A stretch of 10,504 nt of DNA from Actinomycetes bacterium (GTDB lineage Bacteria > Actinomycetota > Thermoleophilia > Solirubrobacterales > 70-9). Below the pieces are notes generated by a model. The model saw only the letters and a program-made list of their open reading frames with translations, was not told the origin of the DNA and searched no databases. The stretch is taken from contig JAEZIQ010000026.1 of assembly GCA_023436605.1 (NCBI GenBank), positions 1-10,504 of the forward strand. Direction: 5' to 3'. This document shows, piece after piece, positions 1-5,221 of the stretch. Positions within the stretch are counted from its first letter, which is position 1, and every line of letters starts with the position of its first letter. A program made the translations under genes and the position numbers.

Positions 1-125
1 GGACTAAAGCGGGGTTACCGCGCTTCGCCGGAGACTCCCGATCAAGAGGCGTTCGTCAGAAACTGGGGACGCTGACCGGCAATTCACGTCAGGAACTCAG
101 CTTCCTGGCGACTCACCGATCGGAG
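1..125. other. Upstream segment, no gene assigned
   Basis: No convincing gene starts here. Forward frame 1 is open from the window edge to a TGA at 73-75 and could be the last 24 codons of a gene lying outside the window. Frame 3 is open from the edge straight into the ORF at 126, but its upstream part is rich in Arg and Ser, has no ATG or GTG, and does not look like a conserved protein. A weak 6-bp inverted repeat, CAGGAA (90-95) with TTCCTG (102-107), lies just before the first gene. Confidence 0.4.
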
Positions 126-392
126 ATGCTCTCCTTCGACGTTTACATCCAGCCCTTGCTCATGACGGCAGCTGGACTGGCCGTTGGTCTGGCCGACTAC
201 CTCGTCTTCTTCGTTTTGGCTGGTGGGAAGATGAGCGGGATCGGCTTTCTGGGGATCGGTCTCGCTATCGCCGGCGTTTCCGGGATGGTCGGGATTTGGC
301 GGGAGCAGCGGGAAGCGGTTCGGTGGCTGGAGGCACAGGAACGTACGGCACGGATCGAGGAGTACGCGGAGGACCTTGGCCGTGACCGTTAG
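126..392 (+). CDS. Small two-helix membrane protein, hypothetical
   Basis: An 88-residue protein of unknown function. Two hydrophobic stretches, about residues 10-32 and 37-57, are separated by a short Gly/Lys turn (GGKMSG). They are followed by a charged, probably helical and cytoplasmic tail of about 30 residues rich in Glu and Arg. It looks like an inner-membrane hairpin protein. The start is uncertain: ATG 126 has GGAG directly against it, which is too close for a normal ribosome binding site; ATG 162 is in frame but would cut into the first helix; and the frame stays open to the window edge, so a start outside is possible. Its 3' end overlaps the next gene by 11 bp, suggesting co-translation. 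I recognise no family. Confidence 0.65.
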   Translation: MLSFDVYIQPLLMTAAGLAVGLADYLVFFVLAGGKMSGIGFLGIGLAIAGVSGMVGIWREQREAVRWLEAQERTARIEEYAEDLGRDR

Positions 393-567
393 TCCTGACT
401 CCGAGGATCCGCAGGAACAGGGTGTGCGGGACGAACTTCAGGACCTGCTCGGATCGGTCAAGCGAGATCGGACACAGGACCGCGACCTCGAGGACGACAA
501 GGATGAAGACGGTCACCTGCCGCCCGACCATCCCGATGCCGACATTTACGACGATCTGGACCTCTAG
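382..567 (+). CDS. Small highly acidic protein, hypothetical
   Basis: A 61-residue protein in which 22 residues are Asp or Glu, with no Cys and no hydrophobic core long enough for a membrane segment; it is probably soluble and may be disordered. GTG 382 is chosen because GGAGG at 368-372 lies 9 nt upstream; TTG 376 is in frame but only 3 nt from that site. The gene overlaps the membrane-protein gene by 11 bp, so the two are probably one transcription unit with coupled translation. The C-terminus carries a Pro/His/Asp stretch (HLPPDHPDADIYDDLDL). No function can be assigned. The composition could suit a partner for a basic protein or for the membrane protein's charged tail, but that is speculation. 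Confidence 0.55.
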   Translation: MTVSPDSEDPQEQGVRDELQDLLGSVKRDRTQDRDLEDDKDEDGHLPPDHPDADIYDDLDL

Positions 568-573
568 CGGCTC

Positions 574-590
574 CACCGGTTTAGCCGGTG
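574..590. terminator. Short hairpin after the acidic protein gene
   Basis: CACCGG (574-579) pairs with CCGGTG (585-590) across a 5-nt loop, 6 nt after the stop codon at 565-567. No T-tract follows on the forward strand, so it is at best a weak or processing hairpin. Confidence 0.3.
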
Positions 591-612
591 CGGAACTGGG
601 CATCTTCGCTGC

Positions 613-655
613 GCCCGGAGCCACCGCACTCGATTGCGCGGCGGTGACTCCGGGC
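613..655. terminator. Long GC-rich hairpin between convergent genes
   Basis: Bases 613-627 (starting GCCCGGAG) pair with 641-655 over 15 positions with one mismatch, around a 13-nt loop. It lies between the convergent genes ending at 567 and 680 and could stop transcription from either side. It lacks a clear T-tract, as is common in high-GC actinobacteria. Confidence 0.45.
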
Positions 656-679
656 GGCTGACCGATTGCCCGGTCAGCC
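656..679. terminator. Perfect 9-bp hairpin at the stop of the ARPP-1-like gene
   Basis: GGCTGACCG (656-664) pairs perfectly with CGGTCAGCC (671-679) around a 6-nt loop. It directly abuts the stop codon (680-682) of the reverse-strand gene and directly follows the 613-655 hairpin. It is most likely the terminator of the reverse-strand gene. Confidence 0.55.
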
Positions 680-1708
680 CTACTGGCTGCGACGGCGTGA
701 GGGACGCTGGATCCGAGTCCGACTGCGGACCGAATTGACCCGCTGCCCGGCGCCCAGGTCCGGCTCGTCATTCTCGGCCGGGAAGACCGAGAGCTGAATC
801 AGCTCCTCCCCGCTGACCAGACCGGCACCGACCAGATCGGATGACTCGAAGCGGAAATCACGGCCGAGGCCGATTCCGTCGCCCTCAAGGATGCGGGTGC
901 TCACCGCAGTCGCGACGAACTCCTCCACCTCCTCCGGGCTTGCCTCTCGAGTGGTGTCTTGGGCGACGATCGCATCGAGGGCGTAACCCTGGAGAAGGGC
1001 CGGTTGCAGGTCGGTTAACACTTCCGGCCGGCTGATCAGATCCAGGGCAATCACCTTGTCGCCGATCACGCAGATCATGCCGAGTTGCCCCTCGAGCGGA
1101 CCGAAGACCGCGGTGATCTCACGAAGCTGTGATCTCCGGGATTCGTAAGCGTCGTGAAGCGAGTTGGTGTCCGATTCGGATCCGACCAGATTGGAACGCT
1201 CGCCAACCTCACGCCACACCTCCCCCTGGTCGGCTCTCTCCTCCAGGCCCGCGATCCTTGCGCGGTGGGACTGAGTTACTTTCTGGCTCCTCAGTTTTGG
1301 GTGGGCGGCCTGGGGCGAGGATTCGAACGCCTCCAGGTTTCGCGACCCGTCCCAACGACCGGCTTCGACGCAACTCACCGGAACCACCAGCTGGCTGCCG
1401 GCCGGGATTAGTGCCGAGCGGTCGAAGGTGCGGTTCTGCTGGGCACCGAGCACCTCTTCACCTTCGAAGACGAGCACGTTGTGACGGCTCGGGTTCTGAA
1501 CCACCAGATCCCTGACCGAACCGCCTCCTGGCAGTTCCTTTACGGTCAGACCCTTCTCGATTCCGTCCCTGAGGGAGATGTAGGTCTGGGTCGGGTCCGG
1601 CCCGAACACGGGAAAGACGGTCAGGGGCCCGGATTTGACGGGATCACCGAGCGTGAGCGGTGACTTCAGGTAGTCCTTGATGCTTGATTTTGCTGCGCTT
1701 TGAATCAC
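680..1708 (-). CDS. ARPP-1/DUF6569-like domain protein
   Basis: A 342-residue protein resembling the ARPP-1 (DUF6569) family, whose biochemical function is unknown to me. The diagnostic stretch is a hydrophobic strand followed by FEGEEVLGAQQNRT (residues 81-94) and then PAGSQLVVPVSCVEAGRW (about 102-119). A second alpha/beta part follows, ending in a basic tail rich in Arg and Ser. There is no signal peptide or membrane helix, so it is probably cytoplasmic. The start is GTG at 1706-1708, because AGGAGG (complement of 1715-1720) lies 6 nt upstream; an in-frame GTG at 1753 would put this site inside the coding region and is less likely. The ribosome binding site is inside a perfect inverted repeat (1712-1737), which suggests translational control. 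The gene stands alone, ending at hairpins. Family assignment is from memory of the motif pattern. Confidence 0.75.
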   Translation of the reverse strand: MIQSAAKSSIKDYLKSPLTLGDPVKSGPLTVFPVFGPDPTQTYISLRDGIEKGLTVKELPGGGSVRDLVVQNPSRHNVLVFEGEEVLGAQQNRTFDRSALIPAGSQLVVPVSCVEAGRWDGSRNLEAFESSPQAAHPKLRSQKVTQSHRARIAGLEERADQGEVWREVGERSNLVGSESDTNSLHDAYESRRSQLREITAVFGPLEGQLGMICVIGDKVIALDLISRPEVLTDLQPALLQGYALDAIVAQDTTREASPEEVEEFVATAVSTRILEGDGIGLGRDFRFESSDLVGAGLVSGEELIQLSVFPAENDEPDLGAGQRVNSVRSRTRIQRPSRRRSQ

Positions 1709-1711
1709 GTA

Positions 1712-1737
1712 ACTCCTCCTTTGTATGAAGGAGGAGT
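1712..1737. promoter_or_regulatory. Inverted repeat masking a ribosome binding site
   Basis: ACTCCTCCTT (1712-1721) and AAGGAGGAGT (1728-1737) are perfect complements around a 6-nt loop. In a reverse-strand transcript the 5' arm ACTCCTCCTT would pair with AAGGAGGAGT, which contains the ribosome binding site of the gene starting at 1708. The 5' arm thus acts as an internal anti-Shine-Dalgarno. If transcription starts upstream of 1737, the folded leader would hide the site and leave the GTG start 4 nt after the stem. Confidence 0.55.
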
Positions 1738-1755
1738 CGTTGACTCGGACCAAAA

Positions 1756-1794
1756 TCTGACGTTCGCCCTTCCGAGGAAACGGCGAACGTCAGA
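1756..1794. repeat. Perfect 13-bp inverted repeat in a divergent intergenic region
   Basis: TCTGACGTTCGCC (1756-1768) is perfectly complementary to GGCGAACGTCAGA (1782-1794), separated by 13 nt; the spacer itself holds TTCC and GGAA flanking GA, so an RNA copy could form a longer interrupted stem. It lies between the divergent genes at 1708 (-) and 1823 (+), so it may be an operator for a dimeric regulator or a leader hairpin for either gene. The half-site orientation (GTTCG before CGAAC) is opposite to an actinobacterial LexA box. Confidence 0.55.
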
Positions 1795-1822
1795 AGTCGG
1801 GCCCTGTCGCGACCCATCCGGC

Positions 1823-2182
1823 ATGAACCTGGATCCGCCGAACGGGATCACCCCGGAGCAGTTCGTCGCCGAATCCGGTTGGCGCTACGCGAAGACCATG
1901 CCGCAGTGCCCTCATGAATACACGGTCCGTGACCTCTCCCCCGGCGGGGCGAAGACCACCGCGATGGGTGACGCTGAGTTCGAGTGGTTCGTTCGGCTGA
2001 TCCGGGAGAAGGGCGAGATGCTCGAATGGGGCGGACAGGTCAAGCCCTACCTGCGGGTTGACGGGTGGAAGTACTGGACCATGGGTGCCCCGGTCGAGGA
2101 GACCACGATCATCAACCGGGAGCCTGTGGCTCCTGAAACTTGGGCTGAACTCAACGAGCGGATTCGTCGGATCGGGTCCTGA
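1823..2182 (+). CDS. Conserved-looking hypothetical protein, function unknown
   Basis: A 119-residue soluble protein with no Cys pair, signal peptide or membrane helix. Two stretches look like conserved core motifs: RYAKTMPQCPHEYTVR (residues 21-36) and YLRVDGWKYWTMG (76-88), the latter followed by PVEETTIINR. I have a sense of similar small proteins in other bacteria, but I know no function for them. The start is ATG 1823, the first ATG after the inverted repeat at 1756-1794; the frame is open further upstream, but that sequence lies in the inverted-repeat region and reads poorly. No clear ribosome binding site precedes it. The zinc-ribbon gene follows 76 bp downstream on the same strand, so an operon is possible. 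Confidence 0.65.
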   Translation: MNLDPPNGITPEQFVAESGWRYAKTMPQCPHEYTVRDLSPGGAKTTAMGDAEFEWFVRLIREKGEMLEWGGQVKPYLRVDGWKYWTMGAPVEETTIINREPVAPETWAELNERIRRIGS

Positions 2183-2258
2183 CTGGCATTCCTGAAAGTT
2201 CGTCAGATTCCGCTCGTGGCGCCGACTCTCTATGTGGACTGACAAGAAAGGAGCGCGG

Positions 2259-2519
2259 ATGGCCGCGAAGCAGATCAGGTACTACGCGTATCGGCAGATC
2301 GAGACCGTCGAATGCGAGTGTGGGTGGTCTGGACCCCCCGGCCCCCATGAGGACTACTTCGACGCGTTGCTCGATGTGACTTGTCCCCGTTGCGACACGA
2401 TGCTCCTGATCGTGCCCTACCCCACCGACGAAGAAACTCGGGAAGCCGCGGCGGCCGGGAACGAGGAAGCGATCGCCGAGCTGCGGCGGATCGAGCGAAA
2501 CGAGGAAGACCGGGACTGA
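2259..2519 (+). CDS. Small zinc-ribbon protein, hypothetical
   Basis: An 86-residue protein with four cysteines arranged as a zinc ribbon: Cys19-x-Cys21 in VECECGWSG and Cys42-x-x-Cys45 in TCPRCD. After it come a hydrophobic strand (MLLIVPYP) and an acidic, Ala/Glu-rich helix (about residues 57-86). Such mini zinc ribbons often bind nucleic acid or a protein partner, but nothing here shows which. ATG 2259 is chosen because AAAGGAG (2247-2253) lies 5 nt upstream; ATG 2232 is in frame but has no such site. It ends 28 bp from the convergent toxin gene, with no obvious terminator between. It may share a transcript with the gene at 1823. Confidence 0.7.
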   Translation: MAAKQIRYYAYRQIETVECECGWSGPPGPHEDYFDALLDVTCPRCDTMLLIVPYPTDEETREAAAAGNEEAIAELRRIERNEEDRD

Positions 2520-2547
2520 TCTTGGGAGTCCAGGATCGTCGCTTCGT

Positions 2548-2931
2548 CTACGCGAAGATCACTTCGACCGCGTCGAATTGCGAGAAATCCTGGTCTTGCG
2601 TTACCACCGCGGCGCCGTGCCTGAGCGCTGTGGCTGCGATCCAGGTGTCGTGACGGCGTAGCTTTCTTCCTTCCGAGAGTGCTGAGGCAGCCAGCCGGGC
2701 GAAACAGCTGCCGGTCTCAGGATCTACGGGAAGCAGCGCATACGTGGACCGGACCCGGGACAGGGTGGCAAGCCGCAAGGCGCGGGCCTCGGCACCAGCC
2801 GCGCGAAGCACCCCCAGTTCAAGCTCGGCGGCCGTCACCACCGAGACTGCAATTTCATCGGGCAGTGGACCAAGTTCCCGGCCTGACTCCCGGGCAACGA
2901 AAATCGATGTGTCAGCTATCGCCCGGGTCAT
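2548..2931 (-). CDS. vapC: PIN-domain toxin, VapC family
   Basis: A 127-residue PIN-domain ribonuclease, the toxin of a type II toxin-antitoxin pair. The acidic residues expected to bind Mg2+ are present: Asp7 in ADTSIF, Glu36 in TAAELELG, Asp95 in HDTWIAATA, and Asp113/Asp115 in TQDQDF. Length is normal for VapC. Family members cleave RNA (tRNA or rRNA in studied cases); the target of this one cannot be read from the sequence. Its ATG overlaps the antitoxin stop codon as ATGA (2928-2931), so the two are translationally coupled, antitoxin first. It converges on the zinc-ribbon gene. Confidence 0.9.
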   Translation of the reverse strand: MTRAIADTSIFVARESGRELGPLPDEIAVSVVTAAELELGVLRAAGAEARALRLATLSRVRSTYALLPVDPETGSCFARLAASALSEGRKLRRHDTWIAATALRHGAAVVTQDQDFSQFDAVEVIFA

Positions 2932-3179
2932 TCATCGTCGATGACGGCTTCGCGGACTGCGGCAATGTCCGAAAGCAGTTCCGGGTCGGCGGGGGATTCG
3001 CGAACGATCAGGCGCAGCTCGTCCGAGGAAACCCACGGGCTTTTCGACAACTGGTGGGGAACGATGTCCGCCACCGGCCTTTTGTTGACGGTCAAAGTGA
3101 GCGGAACACCGTTCTCGACCTCAGCGATCACCTGGCTGGTCGAGTTCCTGAGTTCTCTGATCGACACCGCACGGCCCAT
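2928..3179 (-). CDS. Phd/YefM-like antitoxin of the first toxin pair
   Basis: An 83-residue antitoxin. The N-terminal part, MGRAVSIRELRNSTSQVIAE, followed by a strand ending in RPVADIVP, is the Phd/YefM DNA-binding fold. The C-terminal part (about residues 45-83) is acidic and would wrap the PIN toxin. ATG 3179 is chosen over an upstream in-frame start at 3251 because the Phd fold begins right there and because a TANNNT box (TACGCT, complement of 3187-3192) lies 7 nt before it. The transcript is probably leaderless. The palindrome at 3190-3206 overlaps that box, consistent with autorepression by the antitoxin/toxin complex. Confidence 0.88.
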   Translation of the reverse strand: MGRAVSIRELRNSTSQVIAEVENGVPLTLTVNKRPVADIVPHQLSKSPWVSSDELRLIVRESPADPELLSDIAAVREAVIDDE

Positions 3180-3186
3180 GCTGACC

Positions 3187-3206
3187 AGCGTAGCACCGAA
3201 TGCTAC
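3187..3206 (-). promoter_or_regulatory. Operator palindrome and -10 box of the first toxin pair
   Basis: On the reverse strand GTAGCATTCGGTGCTAC (3206 to 3190) has perfect 6-bp arms around 5 nt. Its last three bases begin TACGCT (3192-3187), a TANNNT -10 box 7 nt before the antitoxin ATG. A bound repressor would cover the -10 box. No good -35 is visible at the usual distance. The layout matches that of the second toxin pair at 7412-7431. Confidence 0.55.
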
Positions 3207-3340
3207 GGGGACTTCCGTGGGGTTCGCAATCCCGCCATTTTCATCCGTCATGCCGTCGTAAGGACTTGGGCATCCAACCTCGCCCCTACTCCTCCTGCGC
3301 CAGCTGTCAGAAACCAGCCGGCCGGACCGACACGTGGGGC

Positions 3341-4609
3341 ATGGAACTCGACGCGAAGCTTGATTTGAACTTGGTGGCCGTTGATTCGGGTGAAACGGTC
3401 CATTTGCTTCTGGAGCTGGAGGCTCCTGGCCTGGAGGGTGAACGCCGGAGGGACCCGGCGAACCTCCAGGTGGTTCTTGACCGGAGCGGATCGATGGGCG
3501 GTGGCAGCCTCGTCGCCGCGCTGCAGGCGATCTACTCGCTGGTCGGAAAGCTAGGGCCGGAAGACAACTTCGGCCTGGTCTGCTTTGACGACAATGTGAT
3601 TGTTCCTGTGGCCGCCGGACCAGTTGGCGACGGGCACGGGATCCGCTCCGCCCTTCGTCACATCCACCCCGGCGGGATGACCAACCTTGGCGACGGGCTG
3701 ATTCGGGGGATCCAGGAAGCCGGACGGGTAAACGGGAACGGCAACACCAACCTCGTGCTGCTCTCCGACGGTCAGGCCAACCAGGGCACGACCGAACACG
3801 GCGCGCTCGAGCAGATCGCCCGGACCGCGCAGAATGAGGGCATCAGCACCTCGACCATCGGTATCGGCATGGGCTACGACGAGGACCTGCTCGAAGCGGT
3901 CACCCGCGGTGGTGGCGGCAACTCACACTTCGCCCTAAGCGGCGACGAGGCCGGGGCGCACCTGGCCGGCGAGGTCGAGGGACTGCTCGAGCAGTCGGTC
4001 CAGGCGGCGAGCCTGATCGTGAAGCCGAGCGGCGAGGTGAGCGCGGTTCGGCTCTTCAACGACCTGCCTGTCACCGACATCGAAGGCGGATTCATGGTCG
4101 AGGTCGGCAGCCTGCTGAGCGAGGAGAAGCGCCGGCTGCTGTTCGAGATCGACGTGCCCGAGATCGCGACGCTCGGCCTGGCCCAGGTCTGCGAGATGGA
4201 ACTGCGCTGGGTCGAGAGCGAGACCATGGAGTCCAAGGTCTTGAAGATCCCGGTCAACGTGAACGTGGTGCCGGGCGATCAGGCGGCCGGCCGGATCGCC
4301 GACCCGGAGGTCGAAACCGAACTCCGCTTTCAGCAGTCGCAGCGAAATAAGCGGCTGGCCAACGAGGCGATCACCCGCGGCGACCACGACGAAGCCCGAC
4401 GCCTCTGGCATGACTCGCGGCACCGGCTGGACTCGCTGGACCGCGACCAGCTGAGCGATCAGGCACGGCTCGACATCGACGAAGAGATCGGGATGCTCGA
4501 CCAGATCGAAGTTCAGTCCCGGTACGACATGAACGTCGCCCGCAAGCGCGCCCAGGCCGACTTCCACCGCAAGAACCGCAAGCGCGGTCGCGGACATCGC
4601 GGCGACTAG
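3341..4609 (+). CDS. von Willebrand factor A domain protein
   Basis: A 422-residue protein with a vWA domain (about residues 40-215) carrying a complete metal-ion-dependent adhesion site: Asp47-x-Ser49-x-Ser51 in LDRSGSMG, Thr114 in GGMTNLGDGL, and Asp143 in LLSDGQ. Such domains bind protein partners through Mg2+. The middle part (about 215-340) looks like a beta-sandwich, followed by a charged helical region (about 345-410) and a very basic tail ending in KNRKRGRGHRGD. There is no signal peptide or membrane helix, so it is probably cytoplasmic. The layout resembles the bacterial calcium-activated-chloride-channel-like/YfbK group; channel activity should not be assumed. ATG 3341 is the start because the protein begins there with the strand that precedes the vWA fold; only GTGGGG lies upstream, too close to be a good ribosome binding site. 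The partner is not evident among neighbours. Confidence 0.85.
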   Translation: MELDAKLDLNLVAVDSGETVHLLLELEAPGLEGERRRDPANLQVVLDRSGSMGGGSLVAALQAIYSLVGKLGPEDNFGLVCFDDNVIVPVAAGPVGDGHGIRSALRHIHPGGMTNLGDGLIRGIQEAGRVNGNGNTNLVLLSDGQANQGTTEHGALEQIARTAQNEGISTSTIGIGMGYDEDLLEAVTRGGGGNSHFALSGDEAGAHLAGEVEGLLEQSVQAASLIVKPSGEVSAVRLFNDLPVTDIEGGFMVEVGSLLSEEKRRLLFEIDVPEIATLGLAQVCEMELRWVESETMESKVLKIPVNVNVVPGDQAAGRIADPEVETELRFQQSQRNKRLANEAITRGDHDEARRLWHDSRHRLDSLDRDQLSDQARLDIDEEIGMLDQIEVQSRYDMNVARKRAQADFHRKNRKRGRGHRGD

Positions 4610-4630
4610 CTGAATCTCCGGGAGAACATG

Positions 4631-4652
4631 GGACCGGCGAGCGGCCCGGTCC
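4631..4652. terminator. Hairpin between convergent genes
   Basis: GGACCGG (4631-4637) pairs perfectly with CCGGTCC (4646-4652) around an 8-nt loop. It lies between the vWA gene stop (4607-4609) and the PAP2 gene stop (4655-4657). It is likely a shared terminator, though without a T-tract. Confidence 0.5.
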
Positions 4653-4654
4653 GG

Positions 4655-5221
4655 CTACCGGTGCAGGGCCCGGTCGAGGATCGCGTTGGTTGCTTCGGCG
4701 ATGATTACGCCGGAGAGGGAGCCGATCATTACGTCGCCCGGGTAGTGGACCCCGGTGTGGACGCGGCTGTAGCCGACCGCGGCGGCGAGGAGGACCAGGG
4801 GTGGGATGGACCATGGAAGGACGTGGCCGACCCCGACCGCGAAAGCGAAGGCCGAGGCGGTGTGGCCGGAGGGAAAGGAATGGGAAGTGGGCATGCGGAC
4901 GTGGCGGGCTTCGGGAACCGCGGCTCCATCCCGGTCCGGGCGGGCGCGGTGGGCGACCGGCTTCACCGCGGCGTTCAGCACCGCCGAGGTGACCCCGATC
5001 GAAACCATTCCCCGCATGGCCGCCTTGCGACCGGCCGAACCGCCGAACACGGCCAGTCCGACCGCGATGCCGCCGGAGATTCGCGAGTAGTTCGCCGCAT
5101 GAGAAAGCTTCCGGAGTGCGGTGTCAAGCGAAGGGGTCGGGGAGGTCGCGACCGCCGCATACACCGACTGGTCGAGCTTGTTGACCTCGCGGAGCACCGT
5201 CTTGATCTTCGAGGGGATCAT
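4655..5221 (-). CDS. PAP2-family membrane phosphatase
   Basis: A 188-residue integral membrane phosphatase of the PAP2/lipid phosphate phosphatase superfamily. All three signature motifs are present: K87-x6-R94-P95 (KPVAHRARP), PSGH at 117-120 with His120, and S152-R153-x5-H159-x3-D163 (SRVHTGVHYPGD). His159 would be the nucleophile, backed by Asp163, and His120 the acid. Hydrophobic segments fill the spaces around about 50-60, 71-86, 121-131, 137-150 and 164-178. Possible substrates are phosphatidic acid, phosphatidylglycerophosphate-like lipids or undecaprenyl diphosphate; the sequence does not decide. Its ATG overlaps the stop of the kinase-family gene (ATGA, 5218-5221), so translation is coupled. 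No separate promoter is seen. Confidence 0.9.
   Translation of the reverse strand: MIPSKIKTVLREVNKLDQSVYAAVATSPTPSLDTALRKLSHAANYSRISGGIAVGLAVFGGSAGRKAAMRGMVSIGVTSAVLNAAVKPVAHRARPDRDGAAVPEARHVRMPTSHSFPSGHTASAFAFAVGVGHVLPWSIPPLVLLAAAVGYSRVHTGVHYPGDVMIGSLSGVIIAEATNAILDRALHR

Noticed and set aside
265..771. 168-codon reverse-strand ORF
   Set aside because: It crosses the hairpin cluster and both small forward genes and has a low-complexity Pro/Ser/Arg composition.
1756..1794. LexA (SOS) box
   Set aside because: The actinobacterial LexA site has CGAAC before GTTCG with a 4-nt gap; here the order is reversed and the gap is much longer.
3196..3229. Alternative promoter for the first antitoxin, TTGCGA with TAGCAT on the reverse strand, 18 nt apart
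   Set aside because: The boxes fit moderately, but the TACGCT box 7 nt before the ATG matches the layout of the second toxin module better. It could still be a second start site.
3935..4597. 220-codon reverse-strand ORF
   Set aside because: It is antisense to the vWA gene and has no start signal or recognisable fold.
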